Positions 1 through 6,196 of a stretch of 6,940 bases of DNA are shown one piece after another. Made by a program: the position numbers and the translations under genes. The stretch covers positions 1-6,940 of the forward strand of contig DIDB01000074.1 of NCBI GenBank assembly GCA_002417905.1, in the 5' to 3' direction. The DNA is from Pseudomonadaceae bacterium UBA5811. Lineage in GTDB: Bacteria; Pseudomonadota; Gammaproteobacteria; Pseudomonadales; Pseudomonadaceae. The notes under the pieces were generated by a model. It saw only the letters and a list, made by a program, of their open reading frames with translations, was not told the DNA's origin and did not search any database. Position 1 is the first letter of the stretch. Every line of letters starts with the position of its first letter.

Positions 1-55
1 AGATGTGTAGAAGAAACAGAGGTAAATGCTCACACCCGTCGGCCTGAAGTGCGGC

Positions 56-2500
56 TCAGGCATAATAAGCAATGCCCTGCGCACGATCCGCTGCACCCCG
101 ACGGCCGGAAACCGGCTCGGTGATAGCCAGCGCCGGCGTCTCCGGTAACGGATTGCCGGCCCAGGCTGTTACGGCCCCATCCGGCTGGTCACGGGACTGA
201 CCGCCACTACCCTGCCCCGAGCTCTGGGCCATGGACTGGTCTGCCACATTGACATCCGCCAGATTCATGCCCTGCTGGGCAAACAGGTCACGCAGACGCT
301 GGGACTGGCTTTCGATGGCCTCGCGGACGCCAGCATGGGGACTGACAAACGTCACCTGGGCAACCTGGTCACTGTCCAGCTCAATATGTACCCTCATGCG
401 GCCAAGGCCTGCCGGGTCCAGCCGGATATCCGCCGTTTTCAGGTTCTGGCTGGACATCCACATCACCCGGTCAGCCACACCGTCTGTCCAGCCAGACTGC
501 TGCAGATTGAGAGCGGCCCCCGGAACGCTGACCGTGCGATTCCGGGCCTGGCTGTCCACTGCCGCGGACGCCGGGCTGCTACCGGCAGACAGGACACCAG
601 ATACGCCACTGCTGCTATCACTACGGCCCGAATCAGCCGGCAAACCATCCGCCGGATCTGCAGACAGAAGTGCTGTCAGCCCGTCATCGTCCGGAGTCTC
701 TGTAACCTCTGGCAATCCGCTCCCCCCAATGAGGTCCGGATCGCCCGCCGGCAGCGGCCGGGTACTGCTGCGGGCGGCCGCATCGCTCTCCTGCATCCGC
801 TCCGGCACCTCACCCCCGACTGGAACAGCAGCGCTACTGTCAGCCTGTGCGGGCTGCTGGGCAGTACTGTCCGGACGGTCTGCCTGACCAAAACCGGCCG
901 GCAGGAAATTCCGGATAAAGTCATCAGCAGCGCTCATATCAGGCAACGCACTGCCGGTAATCCCCAGCGTGCTGCCCGCTGCCTGCTTCCCGCCCGGCGC
1001 CTGGCCTGCAGACCACAGGCCCTCCACCCCGGGAGAGGCCGCCGTTACAGACGCTCCCGATGGAGCCTGTGCACTGGCCTGGCCATCTGCAGAGGACATA
1101 ATGACCACCGGCGTACTCTGCTGCCCTGCGGGAGCATCCGTAGCCTGCAGCCGTCCTGAACCTGCTGTGTCCGGCAACCCGGCGCTTTCCCCCATGACGC
1201 TGGAAACTGCCGCCATGGGCTGGGTCTGGCTCATTGTCTCTCCAGCTGTCCCGCTCATGGCTGGCAATACGCCTTCCGCCGGAGCCGTCCGGAGTACCTG
1301 CAGTCCCGCCGGGAGTGAAGCCCCCCCTGACAAATCCTGCAGAGCCGTGGACACATCCGGCGCTTTCAGGCCAGAGCCTTCCGCCAGCATTGCCTGAACG
1401 GCCCCACCGGAATCCCCTGATGCGCCGGCAGCCAGCAAGCCCCCCTGAACGGACGGCAATACATCCACATCAGATGCCTGGCCAGCTGTTAAAGGAGCTA
1501 CAGCAGCATCCAGCACACCGGTCTCATTCTCCCCTGCGGCGGTAATGACCGCTTCACCTGTTGCAGCAGGTGGCACTGCTGACAGGACCAGCGCCTGCAC
1601 GGCAGCCGGATCCAGCCCCTCCTGCACCGGCCCGGACACCGTCGCAGCCTGCCTGGACTGGCCACTGTCCGGGCTGTCCACTGCCAGCGGCTCCAGCAGC
1701 CCGGCCTGAGGCAGAGCCATGGCCAGGACCCCAGCAGCTGTTTCATCTACCGTAACCGCCTGTTTTTTACCTTTCAGGGCACTGGCACCACCTGGAACAC
1801 TGGAAGCCTCTACAGTCCCACTTTCCTCAGCCAGAGCTGAACTGAAAGCTGCCAAAACCACTCCATCATCTTCAGCCTGGGCGACCGTGCCTGAAACTGC
1901 AGCCAGCTCGGCAGCTGGCGGCGTCTGCAGTGACGAAGCCGACGGTTGGGCAACAGTTTCCTCAGTCAGACTGGCCGCACTGACCAAAGCGGCCTCCCGA
2001 TTCCCGGCCTGGGCCGGCGTGCCTGCAGATACTGTACTGGCCGCACTGACCAAAGCGGCCTCCCGATTCCCGGCCTGGGCCGGCGTGCCTGCAGATACTG
2101 TTGTCTCCACCTGCGGTGATGATGATGCCGCATCCTGAACAACCACTTCTTCAGTCAGAATCCGACTGGAAGCAGCCAGAGCCTCTCCAGGCTCCTGAGC
2201 CTGAGCAGATGTGCCTGGAGAGACAGCGGCCTCTGCAACAGGCACTGCGGACTGGCTGGCCGTTACGACCGGCGCATCCCGGCCAGCAGTGGCTTCGTCC
2301 GGGCTGGCCGCGGAGTCCGCGACATCTCCGCTGGACGAATCAGACTGGTTCCCGGTCTGCGTGGCAGCCTGATAGAAACTCGAAAAATCACCGCTGCCTC
2401 CAGCACTGCCCTGCGCTCCGCCAGTCGCAGATTTTCCGGGCTCCACAGGAGTACAACCATTAACCGCAGCAATCAGGGGCAAAGGGCTTAGCGTTGGCAT
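56..2500 (-). CDS. fliK: Flagellar hook-length control protein FliK (unusually long)
   Basis: FliK is exported during hook growth, acts as a molecular ruler, and its C-terminal domain contacts FlhB to switch export to filament substrates. The last quarter identifies it: residues about 668-752 match the Flg_hook domain, with IRLDPAGLGRMRVHIELD (692-709), VTFVSPHAGVREAI (716-729), and a final LRDLFAQQGMNLADVNV (736-752). The other roughly 665 residues are low-complexity, rich in Ala, Ser, Gly, Val, Pro, Asp and Glu, with only about seven lysines in the whole protein and one Cys (C16). This fits a disordered export substrate. At 814 aa it is about twice the length of E. coli FliK (375 aa). Residues 134-177 are two perfect 22-residue repeats within an older degenerate repeat region (91-234). 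The ATG has only a weak GGAA 7 nt upstream (2511-2508); no in-frame start was seen in the gap upstream. A Gly/Ser/Pro-rich tail follows the domain. The reading frame is intact; fliL or fliM would be expected next, beyond the window. Confidence 0.93.
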   Translation of the reverse strand: MPTLSPLPLIAAVNGCTPVEPGKSATGGAQGSAGGSGDFSSFYQAATQTGNQSDSSSGDVADSAASPDEATAGRDAPVVTASQSAVPVAEAAVSPGTSAQAQEPGEALAASSRILTEEVVVQDAASSSPQVETTVSAGTPAQAGNREAALVSAASTVSAGTPAQAGNREAALVSAASLTEETVAQPSASSLQTPPAAELAAVSGTVAQAEDDGVVLAAFSSALAEESGTVEASSVPGGASALKGKKQAVTVDETAAGVLAMALPQAGLLEPLAVDSPDSGQSRQAATVSGPVQEGLDPAAVQALVLSAVPPAATGEAVITAAGENETGVLDAAVAPLTAGQASDVDVLPSVQGGLLAAGASGDSGGAVQAMLAEGSGLKAPDVSTALQDLSGGASLPAGLQVLRTAPAEGVLPAMSGTAGETMSQTQPMAAVSSVMGESAGLPDTAGSGRLQATDAPAGQQSTPVVIMSSADGQASAQAPSGASVTAASPGVEGLWSAGQAPGGKQAAGSTLGITGSALPDMSAADDFIRNFLPAGFGQADRPDSTAQQPAQADSSAAVPVGGEVPERMQESDAAARSSTRPLPAGDPDLIGGSGLPEVTETPDDDGLTALLSADPADGLPADSGRSDSSSGVSGVLSAGSSPASAAVDSQARNRTVSVPGAALNLQQSGWTDGVADRVMWMSSQNLKTADIRLDPAGLGRMRVHIELDSDQVAQVTFVSPHAGVREAIESQSQRLRDLFAQQGMNLADVNVADQSMAQSSGQGSGGQSRDQPDGAVTAWAGNPLPETPALAITEPVSGRRGAADRAQGIAYYA
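1799..2230 (-). repeat. Degenerate repeat array of about 42-45 residues in the FliK N-terminal region
   Basis: FliK residues 91-234 contain three diverged versions of one pattern, besides the perfect 66-bp copy. The pattern is a VS-G-T-AQA block followed by an L-A/S-rich stretch and an LTEE/LAEE block. Examples are VSPGTSAQA (93-101) with LTEEVV (115-120), VSAGTPAQA (135-143 and 157-165) with LTEETV (178-183), and VSGTVAQA (202-209) with LAEESGTV (223-230). The spacing between successive VS blocks is 42, 22 and 45 residues. This is a pattern seen by eye in low-complexity sequence, so unit boundaries are approximate. Confidence 0.6.
1970..2101 (-). repeat. Perfect 66-bp tandem duplication (two copies) inside fliK
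   Basis: Bases 1970-2035 and 2036-2101 are identical over all 66 positions, directly adjacent and in the same orientation. The unit is 22 codons, so the reading frame is kept. It encodes FliK residues 134-155 and 156-177, each beginning TVSAGTPAQAG and ending LVSAAS. Complete identity, including third codon positions, points to a recent duplication or ongoing copy-number change. The function of the unit is not known; in a ruler protein it would add length. Confidence 0.95.
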
Positions 2501-2538
2501 GATGCAGTTCCGGCACGGGTTGGAATCAGAAGCTGTAA

Positions 2539-2554
2539 AGCAATTTGCAGACCA
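2539..2554 (-). promoter_or_regulatory. Candidate sigma-54 (-24/-12) promoter for fliK
   Basis: The minus strand reads TGGTCTGCAAATTGCT in the 80-bp gap between fliJ and fliK. Compared with the consensus TGGCACG-N4-TTGCW, the TGG, the G of the -24 element, the whole TTGC and the following T match, and the GG and GC dinucleotides are exactly 10 nt apart. CAC is replaced by TCT. Transcription would start near 2528, giving a leader of about 27 nt before the fliK ATG. In polar flagellates (Pseudomonas, Vibrio) fliK or the fliK-led operon is known to be RpoN-dependent, so this fits. I saw no clear activator (FleR/FlrC-type) site. The match is by eye. Confidence 0.55.
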
Positions 2555-2580
2555 GCGGCAGCTGACAGTTTTCCGGCGGG

Positions 2581-3036
2581 CTACCCGGAGTGATCTGGCC
2601 GGCCGGCCTGGCGCTGGCAGAATTCATCCAGCATTTTCTGCTCGCGCCTGTCAGCCATGCGCCGGGCTTCCTGCAGCTGCCGCTCCACCAGCCGCTGCAG
2701 CCCCTCCAGCCGGGCATGCCGCTGCTGCCACTGCTGGCGCAGTTTCTCCAGATGATCCTGGTGCCAGGCCAGACTGCGCTGCTGCTGGGCAATGGCTACC
2801 TCCATCTGCGACAGAAAGCGCTGGTAGTTCATCAGCCAGGGGCCGGAGACACCTCTGGCGCCCCGGCTCAGCCACTGTTGCTGGTAATCCTGATAATAGC
2901 GGTTCAGCTCGTTAAGCTTGAACTCGGCCTGGCTGACCTGCTGCTGGCCCTGCCCCAGCAACCTGATGGCTTCCTGCTCGGCCTGTTCAGCCATCCGGAT
3001 CACCGGTTTCAGGCGCTCTGCTGTTGTTGCGGCCAT
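2581..3036 (-). CDS. fliJ: Flagellar export protein FliJ
   Basis: FliJ is the small coiled-coil stalk that sits in the FliI hexamer, resembles the F1 gamma subunit, contacts FlhA and assists export-chaperone cycling. The 151 aa match the usual size (about 145-150). The protein is almost wholly helical and charged, with two long helices: about 5-55 (rich in Q/E/A, ending LNELNRYYQDY) and 68-140. The family signature LMNYQRFL (68-75) and a late DRREQKMLDEF (129-139) are the clearest matches. There are no membrane segments or signal peptide. The ATG lies 11 bp after fliI with a strong AAGGAG. The short hydrophilic tail after residue 140 is variable in the family. The gene ends with TAG, followed by the only sizeable gap of the window, so it may close the fliF-fliJ transcription unit or be read through into fliK. 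Confidence 0.94.
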   Translation of the reverse strand: MAATTAERLKPVIRMAEQAEQEAIRLLGQGQQQVSQAEFKLNELNRYYQDYQQQWLSRGARGVSGPWLMNYQRFLSQMEVAIAQQQRSLAWHQDHLEKLRQQWQQRHARLEGLQRLVERQLQEARRMADRREQKMLDEFCQRQAGRPDHSG

Positions 3037-3042
3037 CCGCTT

Positions 3043-3048
3043 CTCCTT
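3043..3048 (-). promoter_or_regulatory. Strong ribosome binding site of fliJ overlapping the fliI stop
   Basis: The minus strand reads TGAAGGAG: the last A of the fliI stop codon is the first base of AAGGAG, 6 nt before the fliJ ATG. Ribosomes ending fliI translation sit on this site, so FliJ synthesis is probably coupled to FliI. It is the best Shine-Dalgarno sequence seen in the window. Confidence 0.8.
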
Positions 3049-4388
3049 CAGCGCCTGGCCAGCAGGGCTGCCAGCCGGCTGACACTCTGCTCCAGGCTTT
3101 CGCTTTCATCCAGCCGCTGGCGCAAAAAAGCGGCCATATCCGCATGCCGGGCGATGGCCATATCAGTCTCCGGATCGCCTCCGGCCACATAGGCCCCGAC
3201 GCTGATCAGATCCCGGCTCTGCTGGTAGCGCGACCAGAGCTGCTTGAAGCGCTGGGCATTTTTCAGATGCTCGGGACTGGTCACCTGGGGCATGACCCGG
3301 CTGATCGAGGCCTCGATATCAATGGCCGGATAGTGCCCTTCCTCGGCCAGCCGGCGGGACAGGACAATATGCCCGTCCAGCACCCCCCGGGCCGCATCGG
3401 CAATCGGATCCTGCTGGTCATCCCCTTCGGAAAGCACGGTATAGAAGGCGGTAATCGAACCGCCGCCCCGGTCGGCATTGCCCGCCCGCTCAACCAGCGC
3501 TGGCAGTCTGGCGAATACAGACGGCGGATAACCCTTGGTGGCCGGTGGCTCACCAATCGCCAGGGCAATCTCCCGCTGGGCCTGGGCAAAACGGGTCAGG
3601 GAGTCCATCAGCAGCAGGACGTTCTGGCCCCGGTCACGGAAGTATTCGGCAATCCGCGTGCAGTACATCGCCGCCCGCAAGCGCATCAGTGGCGCTTCAT
3701 CTGCCGGTGAAGCCACCACAACCGAGCGGCGCAGGCTTTCTTCACCAAGGATCTGCTCGATAAACTCCTTGACCTCCCGGCCCCGCTCGCCAATCAGCCC
3801 CACAATAATCACATCGGCTGCCGTAAAGCGGGTCATCATGCCCAAAAGGACGCTTTTGCCCACCCCGGTGCCGGCAAACAGCCCCAGCCGCTGGCCCCGG
3901 CCAACCGTCAGCAGGCCATTGATGCTGCGGATGCCAACATCCAGCGGCTCGCAGATCGGCTGGCGCTTGAGCGGATTGATGGCCGGCCCGGTCATGGCAA
4001 TATGCTCTGCAGCCCGGACCGGCCCGAGGCCATCCAGCGGCCGGCCCACGCCATCCAGTACCCGGCCCAGCATGGCCGGCCCCATGGGCAGTTGTCCGGC
4101 ATCCGGTAGCGGAACCACCCGGGCCCCGGGGGCAATGCCCATCAGGCTGCCGACCGGCATCAGGTACAGCCGGTCACCGGCAAAGCCCATCACCTCGGCC
4201 TCCACCTGGCTGCTGTCACCACTGATCACCAGACAGCGACTGCCCACTGCGGCCTGCAGTCCCTCAGCTTCCAGGGTCAGTCCCACCATCCGCAGCAGCC
4301 GGCCTTCCAGCAGGGGCCGGTCAGGCAGCCGGACAGCCGGCAGGTAGGTGGCCAGCCGGCGGGCAAAACTGATCCGGTCAAGGCGCAC
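3048..4388 (-). CDS. fliI: Flagellar type III export ATPase FliI
   Basis: FliI hydrolyses ATP to unfold and deliver flagellar export substrates to the membrane gate. It forms a hexamer related to the F1 beta subunit and works with FliH and FliJ. The 446 aa are close to the usual 435-460. An N-terminal beta-barrel domain (about 20-95) precedes the ATPase core. The Walker A loop is AGTGVGKS (172-179, with K178 and S179). The segment [14 protein letters not shown] (197-210) contains E201, the expected catalytic glutamate. Walker B is VLLLMDS (257-263, with D262). The [20 protein letters not shown] segment (263-282) and [10 protein letters not shown] (287-296) are diagnostic of flagellar/type III ATPases rather than F1. 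The C-terminal helical domain ends [10 protein letters not shown]. The GTG start overlaps the end of fliH, with GGGAG upstream. The start may be off by a few codons, but the family is certain. Confidence 0.97.
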   Translation of the reverse strand: MRLDRISFARRLATYLPAVRLPDRPLLEGRLLRMVGLTLEAEGLQAAVGSRCLVISGDSSQVEAEVMGFAGDRLYLMPVGSLMGIAPGARVVPLPDAGQLPMGPAMLGRVLDGVGRPLDGLGPVRAAEHIAMTGPAINPLKRQPICEPLDVGIRSINGLLTVGRGQRLGLFAGTGVGKSVLLGMMTRFTAADVIIVGLIGERGREVKEFIEQILGEESLRRSVVVASPADEAPLMRLRAAMYCTRIAEYFRDRGQNVLLLMDSLTRFAQAQREIALAIGEPPATKGYPPSVFARLPALVERAGNADRGGGSITAFYTVLSEGDDQQDPIADAARGVLDGHIVLSRRLAEEGHYPAIDIEASISRVMPQVTSPEHLKNAQRFKQLWSRYQQSRDLISVGAYVAGGDPETDMAIARHADMAAFLRQRLDESESLEQSVSRLAALLARR

Positions 4389-5172
4389 GGGCTGCTCCCG
4401 GCGCCGCTTCCAGGTCCAGCGGCAGGTCCGGTTCCGGGGGCTGGCGCCGGTTTTCCTCCTGCTGGGCCAGCAGCTGGCTGATCGCCTGCTCCAGGCGAGC
4501 CTCTACGCTGGCATCAATCCGGCTGCGTTCAGTTTCCACCCGGCAGCCGCCTGGCAACAGCTGGCTGTCCTCCCGGATCCGCCAGTTTTCTTCATGACGC
4601 TCCCGCAACTGGCGGATCAGTGCAAAATCCTGGGGACTGACATAAATACAGAGGTTGCCAGCCCCCATCGGCAGCAGGCCCAGCGCCTCATGCAACACCT
4701 GGCGGATTATTGAGGAATCCAGCTGAAGCTCCCGGCGGATGACCTGGCGTACCACCTGGATCACCAGCTGCAGCATGGCCTGCTCCAGCGCCTCATCCTG
4801 CCCGGCGACCGGTGCCAGCAGCTGGGCCATCAGCTGCTCAAGACGCTGCAGCTGTCCGTTCAGGGCGGTCTCTGCCTGCTGCCGGGCCTTTTGCTGGCCG
4901 GCCTGGTAACCTGCCTGCTCACCGCTGGCGAACCCCTCATCATGAGCCGCCTGGCGGATGGCCTCCAGTTCCTCCAGGGTCGGCAGGCAGATCTGCTCTT
5001 CCGGAACCGTCTCGCTCTGGGCCGCACACTCATCCGCAGCATCCGGCGCGTCTTCTTCCGCTGGCACCTCCGGAAGCTCCGGCTGCGGGTCAAAGCTGGG
5101 CAGGGACCAGCGGTCAAATCCGCGGATATCCCGGGAGCGGATCAGGTCTTCAGCATCATCTTTTCGGGTCAT
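4378..5172 (-). CDS. fliH: Flagellar export-ATPase regulator FliH
   Basis: FliH is the peripheral stalk of the flagellar type III export ATPase. It dimerises, binds and restrains FliI, and links it to the C ring and FlhA. The 264 aa fit the family (about 230-270). An acidic, low-complexity N-terminal region (30-62) follows a basic start and W22. A helical glycine-repeat segment has G80, G84, G88, G92 and A96 spaced every four residues, the GxxxG-type repeat characteristic of FliH. A coiled-coil region (about 100-150) follows. The C-terminal FliI-binding domain (about 150-235) includes [16 protein letters not shown] and [20 protein letters not shown], typical of FliH and related to F1 delta/V1 E subunits. 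A proline/alanine-rich tail (243-264) is likely disordered. The ATG lies 13 bp after fliG with a weak Shine-Dalgarno (GCGGA at 5183-5179), suggesting reliance on coupling. The 3' end overlaps fliI by 11 bp. Confidence 0.95.
   Translation of the reverse strand: MTRKDDAEDLIRSRDIRGFDRWSLPSFDPQPELPEVPAEEDAPDAADECAAQSETVPEEQICLPTLEELEAIRQAAHDEGFASGEQAGYQAGQQKARQQAETALNGQLQRLEQLMAQLLAPVAGQDEALEQAMLQLVIQVVRQVIRRELQLDSSIIRQVLHEALGLLPMGAGNLCIYVSPQDFALIRQLRERHEENWRIREDSQLLPGGCRVETERSRIDASVEARLEQAISQLLAQQEENRRQPPEPDLPLDLEAAPGAARAP
4395..4399 (-). promoter_or_regulatory. Ribosome binding site of fliI, supporting the GTG start
   Basis: The minus strand reads GGGAG with 6 nt to the GTG at 4388-4386. It lies inside the final codons of fliH. 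It is the main evidence for the GTG start, since no ATG or GTG was found in frame in the codons just upstream, and internal ATGs would cut into the conserved N-terminal domain. Confidence 0.65.
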
Positions 5173-5185
5173 GGCCGGTCCGCAC

Positions 5186-6193
5186 TCAGATCATTTCATC
5201 GCCGCCCTTGCCACCGAGCACGATTTCGCCAGAGTCGGCCATCCGCCGGGCCACGGCAAGGATTTCCTTCTGGGCCGCCTCCACTTCACTGACCCGCACC
5301 GGCCCCTTGGATTCAAGGTCATCGCGCAGCAGCTCGGCTGCCCGTTTGGACATGTTCTTGAAGAATTTGTCCTTGATGCTTTCATCCGCCCCCTTCAGGG
5401 CCAGCACCAGCACATCAGATGACACCTCCCGCAGCAGGGTCTGGATGCCCCGGTCATCCACATCAATCAGGTTACCGAACACGAACATCAGATCCTCGAT
5501 CTTGCTGGACAGGTCCGCATCCACGGAGCGGATGGAGTCCATCAGCGGTGCCTCTACCGCGCTGTCGATATAGTTCATGATATCGGCTGCCCGCTTGACT
5601 CCGCCGAGGTTGGTCCGGCCCGCACTGGAGCTGCCAGAGAACTGTTTCTCCAGAATATCGTTCAGCTCCTTCAGGGCCGCCGGCTGGACCGTGTTCAGTG
5701 AAGAAACCCGCAGGATAATGTCCAGCTGGTTCTTCGGATCCAGGTGGGACATGATTTCCCCCGCCTGGTCCGGATCCAGGTAAGCGATCACGATGGCCTG
5801 GATCTGCGGATGCTCGTAACGGATGATATCCGCCACCGCCCGGGGCTCCATCCACTTCAGGCTGTCCAGGCCACTGGTATTGCCTCCCATCAGGATACGG
5901 TCGATCAGGTTGCCGGCCTTGTCCTCGCCCAGGGCCTGGGACAGCATCCGCCGCACATAGCCGTCCGACCCGACCCCAAGACTGCTCTGGTGGCCTACCC
6001 GCTCGACAAACTCGCTCATCACCTGCTCGATCTGCTCGCGCTGTACATTGCCCATCTGGGCCATGGCCGAACCGACCCTCTGAACCTCCTTGGGTCCCAG
6101 ATGACGCAATACCTGGGCGGCATCACTTTCACCGAGTGACAGCAGCAGGATGGCTGCCTTGTCCACATTGGTCAGCTTTTCCGGCGCGGCCAT
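5186..6193 (-). CDS. fliG: Flagellar motor switch protein FliG
   Basis: FliG forms the upper C ring. It binds the FliF tail through its N-terminal domain, FliM through its middle and C-terminal domains, and the stator (MotA/PomA) through charged residues of the last domain. It therefore carries torque and direction switching. At 335 aa it is close to the usual 331-340. The N-terminal domain (about 5-100) begins with KAAILLLSLGE. The middle domain carries the EHPQ motif (127-130) used in FliM binding. The ADIMNYID helix is at 203-210. The C-terminal domain has the hinge motif MFVF (236-239). The torque residues described in E. coli FliG (K264, R281, D288, D289, R297) appear conserved here as K267, R284, D291, D292 and R300, by alignment by eye. 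The ATG follows fliF by 3 bp with a good ribosome binding site. The tail ends GGKGGDEMI, as in pseudomonad FliG. Nothing is missing or truncated. Confidence 0.98.
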   Translation of the reverse strand: MAAPEKLTNVDKAAILLLSLGESDAAQVLRHLGPKEVQRVGSAMAQMGNVQREQIEQVMSEFVERVGHQSSLGVGSDGYVRRMLSQALGEDKAGNLIDRILMGGNTSGLDSLKWMEPRAVADIIRYEHPQIQAIVIAYLDPDQAGEIMSHLDPKNQLDIILRVSSLNTVQPAALKELNDILEKQFSGSSSAGRTNLGGVKRAADIMNYIDSAVEAPLMDSIRSVDADLSSKIEDLMFVFGNLIDVDDRGIQTLLREVSSDVLVLALKGADESIKDKFFKNMSKRAAELLRDDLESKGPVRVSEVEAAQKEILAVARRMADSGEIVLGGKGGDEMI

Positions 6194-6196
6194 TTC

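Noticed and set aside
1..55. Bases downstream of fliK, checked for a terminator, promoter or next start
   Set aside because: Only a weak 6-bp pairing with a loop of about 23 nt was seen, with no T-run, no convincing -24/-12 pair and no start codon with a Shine-Dalgarno. The next gene lies outside the window.
335..1159. Long plus-strand open frame (about 274 codons) opposite fliK, with another at 231-887
   Set aside because: Open antisense frames are common opposite GC-rich, low-complexity genes. The translation is Arg/Pro-rich with no recognisable domain, while the minus-strand frame ends in a clear FliK domain.
2572..2589. Short inverted repeat TCCGG...CCGGA at the fliJ stop codon, considered as a terminator
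   Set aside because: The stem is only 5 bp and is followed by AAAAC, not a T-run, on the transcribed strand. It is probably chance in a CCGG-rich sequence.
2597..2608. Runs of GGCC/GGCCGG (three GGCC in a row here, and more than 20 GGCCGG or CCGGCC sites in the window), considered as a signal repeat
   Set aside because: They lie mostly in coding sequence, read as Gly/Arg/Pro/Ala codons, and have no common spacing or orientation. The excess over chance for this GC content looks modest.
3535..4347. Long plus-strand open frame (about 270 codons) opposite fliI
   Set aside because: It lies wholly within the well-conserved fliI gene. Its product is Ser/Arg/Pro-rich and resembles no known family, so it is a codon-usage shadow.
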